Below, one piece after another: positions 1 through 7,249 of a DNA stretch of 64,000 bases. The notes under the pieces were generated by a model that did no database searches, was not told the origin of the DNA, and saw only the letters and a list, made by a program, of their open reading frames with translations. A program made the position numbers and the translations under genes. Every line of letters begins with the position of its first letter. Within the stretch, counting starts at the first letter, position 1. Source of the DNA: an uncultured Porphyromonadaceae bacterium. Its GTDB lineage: Bacteria > Bacteroidota > Bacteroidia > Bacteroidales > Coprobacteraceae. The DNA lies in contig URAV01000008.1 in NCBI GenBank assembly GCA_900545915.1, forward strand, positions 1 through 64,000, in the 5' to 3' direction.

Positions 1-329
1 ATTTAAATAATAGTTTTGTTTGATGTGAATAAATTGTATATTTGTCCGATCAAACGAAGGTTTTTTTGGAGCTGTTTATACAATTATTCCTGAATTTTTA
101 GTTACTATTTTTTACTTTTGGCTTTGTGATAGATTTTCTATTTTTTTGTTTTCAAGCAGATATGGAAAGCTATTTATAATGAGAATACAGGCTGATATGT
201 TATTGGGTGGAAATGGATTGGGTTGTATCGGAGTTGTGAAATTAAAATTATAAAACGGGCAGTTTTTCTTTTATCAAGTTAAAACTGCCCGTGTCTATTG
301 TTTACAGTTTACTGAATGAACGTAAAAGT
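1..329. other. Gene-free left edge of the window
   Basis: No supported gene lies here. On the plus strand a possible promoter (TTTG at 15-18 and TATATTTG at 37-44, 18 bases apart) points rightwards. A 24-codon ATG frame (179-253) follows and ends directly before the hairpin at 255-292. The frame is open back to base 29 but without an ATG, and I recognise nothing in it. A short untranslated RNA or the worn tail of a lost gene are both possible. The main supported content is the terminator of the minus-strand lipoprotein gene. Confidence 0.35.
255..292 (-). terminator. Rho-independent terminator of the lipoprotein gene
   Basis: Twelve-base perfect arms (ACGGGCAGTTTT at 255-266 and its complement at 281-292) enclose a 14-base loop. 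Read on the minus strand, the hairpin is followed by a T-rich stretch, 38 bases behind the stop codon of the gene ending at 330. Confidence 0.8.
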
Positions 330-1226
330 TTATAGTCCGGGTTTATTACTGGTGATATAGCTGTCTTTGCTACCTTCAATAAAAACTTGTTTTGTGTACC
401 ATTGGGGAGCATAATGGTAGTTTGAAGTATATGTTCGTACGTAAAAATTGTAATATCCTCCGGTACGAGGCCATTGTTTTATAACATTTGTTCCGTTACT
501 ATTAAAAAACGATGCGTCACTACCAGAGTATTTTACTCCATCGATAGGATTCTCAGGATTATTTATCACGACTACAATCCCGGCAGCATCTGGATCATCG
601 CAAGCCCAAGAATAAGTTACTTGTGAAAACGTACGTACAAGTAGTCTCCATTTATTGTTTCCCATGTAAGTAGAATTGAGTAATTGTTGTATCGGTTGTA
701 CAGATACATTAAAATAACTTACATTATCCGGTGTTGAAGTTGAAGGAGTATTACCGCCTCCTTCTCCGCTTGCGCCACTATCATTATCGCTTGGCGGGGT
801 TATTTCCCAACTCATACCGTCATAAGTCCATACTTTCCCATATACTCTGCCAATAGTCGGCCCCGTAACATAAGGCCGGAAGTATTGCTTTTTCATGTGG
901 GAAACAGTTAATTTAAGATCTGCACAATTATTTTCATCCAAGTCTTTTTCTGAACGTGCCCAATCACTGAAATCTTGAACGAAACTACATTCATATCCTC
1001 CTTTGAGAATTGTCAGATTGTCAGGATTATTGACTTTTACAGTCATTTGGATAGCATTGTCTTTATGTTCGAATTTAGAGAATATTACCCAGAACTTTGT
1101 CGGGTCATTTCCGTCTGTTTTCTTTTTACCACCGCCACCGCCAGAAAAATCATCATCTCCACAGGCTGTTAAAACTATAAGAGGAATTGTTAATAGTAAG
1201 GATAGAGCGTGTTTTAGGAGTTTCAT
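330..1226 (-). CDS. Uncharacterised lipoprotein, possibly two beta-sandwich domains
   Basis: I do not recognise the family. From the ATG at 1226 the product has 298 residues and opens with a lipoprotein signal (MKLLKHAL..., lipobox LTAC), so Cys22 would be lipidated. The next residues (GDDDFSGGGGG) are the acidic/glycine-rich start common to surface-exported Bacteroidales lipoproteins. A second ATG two codons upstream (1232) is equally usable; the longest frame, starting at 1268, would put charged residues before the signal and is less likely. The body splits into two similar-sized halves of about 100 residues each, separated by a Gly/Ser/Pro/Thr linker. Both halves are rich in aromatic residues and alternating strand-like stretches, as in Ig or FnIII folds. 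It stands alone with its own terminator. A surface or fimbria-associated role is only a guess. Confidence 0.7.
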   Translation of the reverse strand: MKLLKHALSLLLTIPLIVLTACGDDDFSGGGGGKKKTDGNDPTKFWVIFSKFEHKDNAIQMTVKVNNPDNLTILKGGYECSFVQDFSDWARSEKDLDENNCADLKLTVSHMKKQYFRPYVTGPTIGRVYGKVWTYDGMSWEITPPSDNDSGASGEGGGNTPSTSTPDNVSYFNVSVQPIQQLLNSTYMGNNKWRLLVRTFSQVTYSWACDDPDAAGIVVVINNPENPIDGVKYSGSDASFFNSNGTNVIKQWPRTGGYYNFYVRTYTSNYHYAPQWYTKQVFIEGSKDSYITSNKPGL

Positions 1227-1363
1227 AATCATGATTATTTTAAACTTATAAACTATTCTAATATGCAAAGGAAAAGCTAATTTTTGTAATTGAGTATCCT
1301 TGTTATATATTTAACATAAGAAAAACTGAACGTTGGCTAAATAATTGTTGGAGTAGAATAATG

Positions 1364-1396
1364 AAAAGAGCGATATCAACTGATACCGCTCTTTTT
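1364..1396 (-). terminator. Terminator behind the OmpA-type gene
   Basis: The arms AAAAGAGCGATATCA (1364-1378) and TGATACCGCTCTTTT pair with one mismatch around a two-base loop. The A run at the left becomes the T tail on the minus strand. It lies about 55 bases behind the stop codon of the gene at 1450-2625. Confidence 0.75.
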
Positions 1397-1449
1397 GAAA
1401 GATAAAAATTTAAGTAATTAATAATTTTTTGATATTGAAATTATTGATC

Positions 1450-2625
1450 TTAGATTTTTGTAATAGTAACAGCTCTGTCAAGAGCATATGCTCCGAATTG
1501 ATTTAAAGTTTGGTCACTTGTTTTCTTAACCAATTGATCTTTATCAACTCCTAAACGTATTAAAGTATTAATAACATTATTTGCGCGTTTTTCTCTTAAT
1601 GCAGAATTATATTCAGGAGTTCCGGTTTTACTATCTGTATATCCGCATATTTCATATTTGCTGTCAGGATTTTTCTTCATTTCTTTAGCAAGAGCTTTTA
1701 ATAAGACCATATCTTTGTCTTTGATCGAATATGAATCTGCAGTATAGTAAATAATAAGTTGCGGTTTTACAGGTTCTTTTACGACTTCTTTAACTGGAGT
1801 TGTAGTATTCTTGGCATTTTTCAAAGCTTCTTTTAAATCGTTATTTTCTGCTTGTAGACGACCGGCTTTATTATTGGCAGCATCATATTTTGCTTTCCAT
1901 TCGTTGGCAGCTTTAGTGTCTTTGATATATTTAGGCTGATAAGGTACGAATTTGCGGGTTTTAAACCGGTAAGTTGCGCTTAAACCGACAGAGAATAATC
2001 CGTCACCTCTTGATCCGCCTTCTGCATCAAAGTCATTTCCGATCCAAGCTCCTTTTATGTCTAAGTTGATATCCCAAGCTTTACTTACTCTGAATTTATT
2101 GATAAATGCAAATTGTACGGCTTGGCTGTAATTACCGCCTTTAGAATCTGCTATGAATCCCGCACCTCCCGTAATAATAGGGTTATACACTCGGTTTTCT
2201 TTATATTTCCCGAATAAATTCGCCATGTTTACCATTAAATCCGCATGAGGCATAAATGAGAACCATTTTTGTTTGTAATAGCCGTTAGAAAGTAGTTCAT
2301 CATTTTTTACGTATGTCATTCCAGCAGCAGGGGCTGCACCTTTTAATTGCATTCCGTCTAACCCCAATTGTACACCCAACCATGGTGTTATCCACTTTCC
2401 TGCAGAAATTGTAAATCCGGGAGCTATACGTTTCCCAAAGTCCAATTTACTGTCGTTTTGTCCTAAATAGACATTTGCGTTAGCTCCGAAATTGAGAAAC
2501 CAATTACTTTTAAAACGAGTAACAACGAAACTGTTTTTGGTTGTAATTGAATCTTTTGAAGCATCTTGAGCATTGATATCGAATGATAATAATGCTAAAA
2601 GAGAGAAAAATACAATCTTTTTCAT
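1450..2625 (-). CDS. OmpA-family outer-membrane protein: one barrel module plus peptidoglycan-binding domain
   Basis: An outer-membrane protein that should tether the membrane to peptidoglycan. Residues 1-20 are a signal peptide ending in NAQ. Residues 38-226 form a predicted eight-strand barrel with the motifs GKWITPWLG (77-85) and KYKENRVY (140-147). Residues 236-272 are a charged, coiled-coil-like spacer. Residues 289-391 are an OmpA C-terminal domain with ICGYTDSKTG (327-336, Asp331) and ALREKRANNV, and Arg384 near the end; Asp331 and Arg384 match the diaminopimelate-binding pair. The barrel shares its motif order with the five modules of the protein at 52447-55290. The gene is monocistronic, with its own promoter (2687-2716) and terminator. 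It resembles the abundant OmpA-like proteins of Bacteroidales; the fold is inferred from pattern only. Confidence 0.88.
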   Translation of the reverse strand: MKKIVFFSLLALLSFDINAQDASKDSITTKNSFVVTRFKSNWFLNFGANANVYLGQNDSKLDFGKRIAPGFTISAGKWITPWLGVQLGLDGMQLKGAAPAAGMTYVKNDELLSNGYYKQKWFSFMPHADLMVNMANLFGKYKENRVYNPIITGGAGFIADSKGGNYSQAVQFAFINKFRVSKAWDINLDIKGAWIGNDFDAEGGSRGDGLFSVGLSATYRFKTRKFVPYQPKYIKDTKAANEWKAKYDAANNKAGRLQAENNDLKEALKNAKNTTTPVKEVVKEPVKPQLIIYYTADSYSIKDKDMVLLKALAKEMKKNPDSKYEICGYTDSKTGTPEYNSALREKRANNVINTLIRLGVDKDQLVKKTSDQTLNQFGAYALDRAVTITKI

Positions 2626-2686
2626 AAATTACGTTTGTTATACGGGCTGTTTTAAATTCAGCCTTAATTTTCACCTAAATACTGTT

Positions 2687-2716
2687 CAAAGGTACTATAA
2701 AATCAAAAAGCATCAA
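2687..2716 (-). promoter_or_regulatory. Bacteroidales-type promoter for the OmpA-type gene
   Basis: On the minus strand, TTG (2716-2714) and TACCTTTG (2694-2687) are 19 bases apart. This is the Bacteroides sigma-ABfr consensus (TTTG, then TAnnTTTG). The start codon is about 62 bases downstream. Confidence 0.7.
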
Positions 2717-2969
2717 TATTTTTCAATAATAAATTGTTTAGAAAGTGTTAAAATGTTTGTATTTTAATAAGAAAAGTGTCTTTATGAATATCTTTTTTCG
2801 GAGATAAAGTGAAATTGACAGAGTAGAATTGAAGGGCAAGTAGGAGGGTTATAATAAAAGAAAAGTGTGTTTGGGATCATTTTAAACGATGGACTGGTAA
2901 ATTTAAAATAGATGTGAATAACTCGATAATCGATCTTGTTAAAACCGGAATAAACTATTGAAAAATATT
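2717..2969. other. Intergenic stretch without a recognisable gene
   Basis: Together with the promoter and 5' leader to its left and the terminator hairpin to its right, this fills the gap between the OmpA-type gene and the LysO pair. A 64-codon minus-strand frame (2782-2976) has no recognisable family, no signal peptide and no plausible ribosome binding site, and I treat it as chance. Confidence 0.5.
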
Positions 2970-2989
2970 CCCGCAAAATTCAGAGCGGG
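2970..2989 (-). terminator. Probable terminator behind the LysO pair
   Basis: CCCGC (2970-2974) pairs with GCGGG (2985-2989). On the minus strand the hairpin is followed by AATATTTTT. It starts 10 bases behind the stop codon of the gene ending at 2999. The stem is short, so confidence is moderate. Confidence 0.5.
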
Positions 2990-2998
2990 TCATTATGT

Positions 2999-3598
2999 TT
3001 AATAATATAATAGACTAATAATGACAGGAACGGAGATATCGACAAGGATTCCATGAAATATGGAAATGACGATAAATTGCTCTCCGCAACTTTTTGCGAT
3101 AATGGGTAATGTTGTGTCGATAGATGTAGCTCCTGCTGCAGAGATAGGAGCTAATTTCCCGCAATAACGAGCTAAAATAGGAATAAAAAGAAGAGCTGTT
3201 ATCTCACGGGTCATATTGCTGATAAGAGCCATCATTCCTATTTCATATCCGGCTAATTTATTTAAGAATATAGCAGATAAACTGTAATAACCAAAACCTG
3301 ACCCGATGGCAATTGTTTCTTTTGTTGTAATATCGAATAGCGGTGAGATAAGTGCTGTAATGATAATTGAGCCGAAAATAGTTGCCAAAGGGATTAGCAT
3401 GATTTTTATTTTATATTTTTTGATAGGGACATATAAGCTTTTAATGTCGCCGCCGATCCCTATACCAACAAAAAACATCATGATCGGTAATATGTAGTTG
3501 CTGTAGTCATGTGTCAGGAATATGTCCGGTACACATCGATAATATGCTAATAAGATACCGGTAATAAAACAGCATAAAATGATGAAACTGCTTTTCAT
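2999..3598 (-). CDS. lysO: Lysine exporter LysO, C-terminal half
   Basis: A 199-residue inner-membrane protein with about six hydrophobic helices, matching the C-terminal two thirds of the LysO (DUF340, YbjE) L-lysine exporter family. The conserved SNMTRE motif lies in a membrane segment. In Enterobacteria LysO is one chain of about 299 residues; here this chain and the 93-residue chain just upstream add up to 292. The two frames overlap by four bases (ATGA), typical of translational coupling, so I read them as a genuine two-subunit transporter rather than a frameshifted pseudogene. Two-piece LysO genes are, to my knowledge, usual in Bacteroidales. The substrate is inferred from the family and not from this sequence. 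Confidence 0.82.
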   Translation of the reverse strand: MKSSFIILCCFITGILLAYYRCVPDIFLTHDYSNYILPIMMFFVGIGIGGDIKSLYVPIKKYKIKIMLIPLATIFGSIIITALISPLFDITTKETIAIGSGFGYYSLSAIFLNKLAGYEIGMMALISNMTREITALLFIPILARYCGKLAPISAAGATSIDTTLPIIAKSCGEQFIVISIFHGILVDISVPVIISLLYY

Positions 3599-3876
3599 TT
3601 ATCAGATTGTCTTTTAAATAGAAATTTATAAAGAGGTATAGATAACAATACACTTCCGGCAGTGGCAGCAAATCCTATTATTATTGCTGTTATGCCAAAA
3701 TGATCGAGACTTTGTATGATGCTTTTGTTGTTACCTATGGAAAGCCCCATACTGAATAAAAGAAGGAAGATAATCCACATATTCAGTTTTCCGATAATTT
3801 TGAATAGCTTTTTTTGCTGCTTTAGAAAATAGCCGATAAAAATACCGGCTAACATGAATCCCATTACGCTGAACAT
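3595..3876 (-). CDS. Lysine exporter LysO, N-terminal half
   Basis: A 93-residue protein with three hydrophobic segments (about residues 1-17, 30-47 and 60-84) that corresponds to the N-terminal part of LysO/DUF340 exporters. It has no signal peptide apart from the first membrane helix. Its stop codon overlaps the start of the larger LysO piece by four bases. Upstream, the phosphatase-like gene ends 14 bases away on the same strand, so all three are probably one transcript. On its own it is too small to form a transport path, and the two products are expected to assemble. Confidence 0.8.
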   Translation of the reverse strand: MFSVMGFMLAGIFIGYFLKQQKKLFKIIGKLNMWIIFLLLFSMGLSIGNNKSIIQSLDHFGITAIIIGFAATAGSVLLSIPLYKFLFKRQSDK

Positions 3877-3890
3877 TATGCAAGAGTATT

Positions 3891-4625
3891 TTATTTAAGC
3901 ATATCGTTTTTGATATTGATTTTACTTATCAATTTGATATAGTCTTTTGTCGTCAGAAAATTACTGATTGCCTGAACATGGCTCATATTATGTAAATCAG
4001 TTCCTAAAAAGTCGATATAACCTTGCTCTGCGAGCCAAAAAGCTGCTTCTTTTACACCTTTTCCGTAATATCCGGAAAAAGATAAAAGGTTTACTTGAAA
4101 TGCACAACCGTTGTTATGCATTGTCGTATATATGTTTTTTTGATTATGATAGTAGGCATATCTTTCGGGATGTGCAAGAATAGGTTTGAATCCTTTCAAT
4201 TGCAGTTGAAAAAGCAGTTCATCTAAATTCCAAAAAGCTTGTATAAAAGAATTTTCAACTAATAGATAGTTATCGGGAAGAGGGATTAACTGATTCGATT
4301 CAAACATTCGTATGAAGCCGTCGTCGATACGATATTCGGCAGAATAACAAATTTCTTGTTCGATTCCTTCAGTCTTGAGTGCGGCTTTCAATAAATCCCA
4401 TGCATTTTTTATAGTTTCTGGAGTATTTTCGAAAGTTTCTTCTGCAATATGAGGAGTTGCAATAATTTTTCTAATTCCCCAGTTTTGCATTTCGAGAATT
4501 AGGCGAATCGATTTTTCTGTATTTGGTGATCCATCGTCGATTCCCGGAAGAATGTGGGAATGGAGATCTACTTCGTAGCAAAGTTTATGTGTTTGGCTAT
4601 TTTTTTTCTTGAAAAAACTGAACAT
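3891..4625 (-). CDS. CpsB/YwqE-like PHP-domain tyrosine-protein phosphatase
   Basis: A 244-residue cytoplasmic PHP-fold phosphatase of the CpsB/CapC (YwqE) family. Such enzymes dephosphorylate the Tyr-rich tail of the exopolysaccharide co-polymerase kinase and so tune chain export. The metal-binding motifs are all present in order: DLHSHILPGIDDG (20-32), ATPHI (56-60), AEYRIDDG (96-103), LAHPERY (150-156) and GTDLHN (208-213). The likely partner, the Wzc-type kinase with a Tyr cluster, lies 13 kb away at 17653-19983, so the pair is split rather than in one operon. Here it is instead followed by the two LysO genes after 14 bases. A -7-like element (TATTTTTG, minus strand 4664-4657) lies 32 bases upstream of the start, without a clear -33 element. 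Confidence 0.87.
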   Translation of the reverse strand: MFSFFKKKNSQTHKLCYEVDLHSHILPGIDDGSPNTEKSIRLILEMQNWGIRKIIATPHIAEETFENTPETIKNAWDLLKAALKTEGIEQEICYSAEYRIDDGFIRMFESNQLIPLPDNYLLVENSFIQAFWNLDELLFQLQLKGFKPILAHPERYAYYHNQKNIYTTMHNNGCAFQVNLLSFSGYYGKGVKEAAFWLAEQGYIDFLGTDLHNMSHVQAISNFLTTKDYIKLISKINIKNDMLK

Positions 4626-4734
4626 TTTGTATGGATATATCTTAATTAATTAGTTACAAAAATACAAGATTAAATTTTAAAAAAGCAGGAGTCCTTTATA
4701 TTTTATAATTTCTCTATTCATGATAAGAGATATT

Positions 4735-4800
4735 AAGAGCCTGTTTAAAATTTACTCAAAAATAGTTTTGTGTAGAAACTTAGATGGATTTTTATTATTC
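4735..4800. repeat. End fragment of the dispersed intergenic repeat
   Basis: Begins AAGAGCCTGTTTAAAATTTA, matching the left end of the copy at 14874-15053, including the following ACTC. Similarity then fades over about 40 bases. It lies just upstream of the L31 promoter. A 63-codon frame over it (4720-4911) is not a gene. Confidence 0.6.
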
Positions 4801-4830
4801 CTTGTTTTTGCAAAAAGAATTGGAAAAATT

Positions 4831-4860
4831 TTCGTGTATAAGAATTTCTTTATACATTTG
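4831..4860 (+). promoter_or_regulatory. Promoter of the L31 gene
   Basis: TACATTTG at 4853-4860 matches the Bacteroidales -7 element; a weaker TTC at 4831-4833 sits 19 bases upstream in the -33 position. The start codon is about 72 bases downstream. Confidence 0.6.
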
Positions 4861-4932
4861 CAAGCCATTACAAAAAAGTCACGCATACCAACGTGGATTT
4901 ATATTATTTGAAATAATTAAAAAGATATAATA

Positions 4933-5196
4933 ATGAAAAAAGGTCTTCATCCTGAGAACTATCGTCCGGTAGTATTTAAAGATATGTCTAATGATGACAT
5001 ATTTATTACTCGTTCTACTGTAGCTGCTAAAGAGACTATTGAGGTAGACGGGGTAACATATCCGTTGGTAAAACTTGAAATTACAAATACTTCACATCCG
5101 TTCTTTACTGGAAAACAGAAATTGGTGGATACTGCAGGACGTGTTGATAAGTTTATGAGCCGTTATTCCAAACATATGCAGAATAAGCAGAAATAA
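4933..5196 (+). CDS. rpmE2: 50S ribosomal protein L31, type B
   Basis: An 87-residue protein matching L31 of the type B (YkgM-like, zinc-free) class. It starts MKKGLHPENYRPVVFKD, contains the conserved SHPFFTGKQKLVDTAGRVDKF stretch (56-76) and ends in a basic tail. The CxxC zinc-binding cysteines of type A L31 are absent, as expected for this class. In many Bacteroidales type B is the only L31, so it need not signal zinc starvation here; whether a type A copy exists elsewhere cannot be seen. It is monocistronic, with a promoter upstream and a strong terminator 20 bases behind the stop. Confidence 0.96.
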   Translation: MKKGLHPENYRPVVFKDMSNDDIFITRSTVAAKETIEVDGVTYPLVKLEITNTSHPFFTGKQKLVDTAGRVDKFMSRYSKHMQNKQK

Positions 5197-5213
5197 TTTA
5201 TATTATAGATTTC

Positions 5214-5245
5214 AAAAAGGAGTGATAACATCACTCCTTTTTTAT
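5214..5245. terminator. Bidirectional terminator between L31 and superoxide dismutase
   Basis: AAAAAGGAGTGAT and ATCACTCCTTTTTTTAT form a near-perfect stem around a three- to four-base loop, with a T run on the plus side and an A run on the other. It serves the convergent genes ending at 5196 and 5255. Confidence 0.88.
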
Positions 5246-5254
5246 TATATTCGT

Positions 5255-5944
5255 TTATTCATTATATCTTCTATCGATAATACTCCAGTCTATGATATTC
5301 CAAAGTCCGTCGATGTGTTCTGCCCTTCGGTTTTGGTAATCTAAATAATAAGCATGTTCCCAAATATCGACGCCTAATAGAGGTTTTCCGTTTCCTTTTA
5401 AAACATTACCTGCGTTACTTTCTCCAATAATATCCAGTGTTCCGTTTTTATTTTTGATTAACCATACCCATCCTGAGCCAAATAGATTATTTGCCGTATT
5501 GGTGAATGCTGTTTTAAAATTTTCGAAATTTCCCCACTGTTTATTTATTTGTTTTTCTAAGTTTCCGGATGGCAAATGTTGTGCATGCGGTGAAAAAGCG
5601 TCAAAATAAAAAATATGATTCCATGCTTGGGCAGCATTATTATAGAGAGGGCCTTCCGATTGTTTGACAATTGTTTCCAAGTCTTTTCCTTCCAGATTAG
5701 ATATTTCTTTTACTAAACGATTTACATTATCAATATAGCCTTTTAGGTGTTTACCGTAATGAAGCATTACTGTCTGTGCACTGATGTACGGTTCTAATTC
5801 GTTTTCAGCATAAGGAAGAGGAGGAAGAACAATTTCGCTATTTTCGGATTTTGTTTTTACTATATTATTTTGGGCGTATGGATTTTCTGTGAAAATAAAT
5901 CCTGATAAAACCAGTACTATTGTTATCTGCTTTACTCTTTTCAT
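5255..5944 (-). CDS. sodB: Exported Fe-type superoxide dismutase
   Basis: A Fe/Mn-family superoxide dismutase that converts superoxide to peroxide and oxygen. The metal ligands are His62 (LHYGKHLK), His110 (AWNHIFYF), Asp193 and His197 (DIWEHAYY). Gln106 in NNAAQAWNH is at the active-site position typical of iron enzymes rather than manganese ones. The second His of the usual KHH triplet is Leu67. Unlike ordinary cytoplasmic SodB, the protein (229 residues) begins with a basic, hydrophobic signal peptide ending around YAQ (residue 25) and a spacer to residue 40, so it should work in the periplasm. An exported enzyme would meet superoxide formed outside the cytoplasm. The gene is alone and convergent with L31. 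The symbol refers to the family; a second cytoplasmic copy may exist outside the window. Confidence 0.9.
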   Translation of the reverse strand: MKRVKQITIVLVLSGFIFTENPYAQNNIVKTKSENSEIVLPPLPYAENELEPYISAQTVMLHYGKHLKGYIDNVNRLVKEISNLEGKDLETIVKQSEGPLYNNAAQAWNHIFYFDAFSPHAQHLPSGNLEKQINKQWGNFENFKTAFTNTANNLFGSGWVWLIKNKNGTLDIIGESNAGNVLKGNGKPLLGVDIWEHAYYLDYQNRRAEHIDGLWNIIDWSIIDRRYNE

Positions 5945-6011
5945 TTGATAATTTATTTTTATAGGAACATTTTATTATAATAACCATAGAAAACAAGAAT
6001 GGTTCTTTTAT

Positions 6012-6151
6012 AGAACCAGTTTAAATTTTCCGATGCAGAAAAACTATTAGATCATTTTTGTATTTTCATTCATCAGGTAACCAGCTATTATCTCAGTAAA
6101 GACAAGAAAAACATTCTCAAAGTTGATTTGAGCAAGATTTAAACAGACTCG
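6012..6151 (+). repeat. Dispersed intergenic repeat, partial copy
   Basis: Starts AGAACCAGTTTAAATTTTCC and ends AAGATTTAAACAGACTC, so the two ends are inverted repeats of each other. It aligns along its length with the reverse complement of the copy at 14874-15053, but lacks about 25 bases in the middle (the TTCCGGT region). It lies in the gap between the dismutase and the OmpA lipoprotein. Confidence 0.7.
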
Positions 6152-6246
6152 TATAGATTTTATTGGAGAAAATTGCAGATATTTTAATAATCAAGACAGA
6201 ACTTTCTATAAACTTTTACTGTTTTATTGAAAACAAAAGTTTGAAA

Positions 6247-6954
6247 ATGATGGATAGATATGGTAAACAGTTCCGTTATGGAATAATTATAATGCTGTGT
6301 ATCAGCTTATTGGCAGGAACGGGATGTTCTGCATGGCAGGGTATGTCTAAAACCGGTCAAGGTGCTACTATCGGTGCTGGTTCTGGTGCTGCAGCAGGTG
6401 CAGGGATCGGGGCATTGGTAGGAGGTGGCAAAGGTGCATGGATAGGTTCTTTGATCGGTGCTGCTGTAGGCTCTGGTACAGGAGCTTTGATCGGTCGGAA
6501 AATGGACAAACAGCAGCAGGAACTTGAAGCACAGCTGAAAAATGCACAGATCGAGAAAGTAAAAGACAGTAATAATTTGCAGGCGATAAAGGTTACTTTT
6601 GAAAATGGAATTTTATTCGCAATTAACTCTTCTCAATTAAATGCTTCTTCTAAAGCCGATTTAAATAAACTTGCTCAAAATTTGATACAGAATCCTGAGA
6701 CGAATGTCCAAGTTTTTGGTTATACGGATAATACCGGAAGCCAACAACTTAATGAACGTTTATCTCTGCAGCGTGCAGAGTCGGTTGTCAATTATTTGAT
6801 TAGTGACGGAGTCCGTTCGAGTCGTGTTTCAGCAAAAGGATTCGGTTGGAATGATCCGGTGGCATCGAATGCGACGCCAGAAGGGCGTGCGCAAAATAGA
6901 AGAGTGGAAATATACATTACAGCAGCTCCGGAAATGATTCAGAATGCTCAATAA
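6247..6954 (+). CDS. OmpA-family lipoprotein with glycine-zipper segment
   Basis: A 235-residue peptidoglycan-associated lipoprotein. I chose the ATG at 6247 because it gives a clean lipoprotein signal (MMDRYGKQFRYGIIIMLC...) with lipidated Cys27 (GTGC); the frame is open upstream to 6163. Residues 38-83 form a glycine zipper (repeats such as GAGSGAAAGAGIGALVGGG), as in YMGG or 17-kDa surface-antigen proteins, suggesting a hairpin that inserts in or lies on the membrane. After a Gln-rich helix (88-105), residues 115-226 form an OmpA domain with FGYTDNTG (157-164, Asp161) and NRRVEI (217-222, Arg218), the peptidoglycan-binding pair. It is followed by a terminator and is probably monocistronic. 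Close relatives in Bacteroidales are annotated simply as OmpA family protein. Confidence 0.87.
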   Translation: MMDRYGKQFRYGIIIMLCISLLAGTGCSAWQGMSKTGQGATIGAGSGAAAGAGIGALVGGGKGAWIGSLIGAAVGSGTGALIGRKMDKQQQELEAQLKNAQIEKVKDSNNLQAIKVTFENGILFAINSSQLNASSKADLNKLAQNLIQNPETNVQVFGYTDNTGSQQLNERLSLQRAESVVNYLISDGVRSSRVSAKGFGWNDPVASNATPEGRAQNRRVEIYITAAPEMIQNAQ

Positions 6955-6982
6955 ATAGATTTTTTTGATGTGTGTGTTGGTG

Positions 6983-7025
6983 AAAAGGTGTAGAAAAGCA
7001 ATATTGCTTTCTGCACCTTTTTGGT
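6983..7025 (+). terminator. Strong terminator behind the OmpA lipoprotein gene
   Basis: AAAAGGTGTAGAAAAGCAAT pairs with ATTGCTTTCTGCACCTTTTT with few mismatches, forming a stem of about 18 pairs. It starts 28 bases behind the stop codon. Confidence 0.88.
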
Positions 7026-7053
7026 TTTTCAAATGAAATATGTTTCTTTTGTA

Positions 7054-7206
7054 AGAGCTGTTTAAATTTAGCACAGACGTTTTTGGGGAGATGTTTTCGA
7101 GGAAGTTTTTCAGTTCCGATAAGGAGTGTAGTGGGGCTGTGTGTGACGTGTGGGAGCGGGAAAACAGACTGAAAAACTCAAAAAGTTCGGAGATATAATT
7201 TTATCG
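7054..7206 (-). repeat. Dispersed intergenic repeat, internally deleted copy with second module
   Basis: The first 60 bases (AAGAGCTGTTTAAATTTAGC onward, including TTTCGAGGA at 7095-7103) align with the left 60 bases of the copy at 14874-15053. The part from about 7114 to 7206 aligns with the separate module at 15067-15163; both contain CAAAAAGTT and end near TTTTATCG. The middle of the element is missing. It sits just upstream of the PP2C-like gene, in the opposite orientation to the copy behind that gene. Confidence 0.65.
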
Positions 7207-7249
7207 GGAAGAGTAAACCGGTTTTAGAAGTCAAAATGGTTATAAAAAA

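Noticed and set aside
2782..2976. A 64-codon minus-strand frame between the OmpA-type gene and LysO
   Set aside because: No recognisable family, ribosome site or conserved context; it ends in the terminator hairpin.
2999..3876. LysO read as a frameshifted pseudogene
   Set aside because: The two pieces overlap as ATGA, both have full-length hydrophobic segments, and two-piece forms are usual in this order.
4720..4911. A 63-codon plus-strand frame upstream of L31
   Set aside because: It covers a repeat end and the L31 promoter and has no plausible function.
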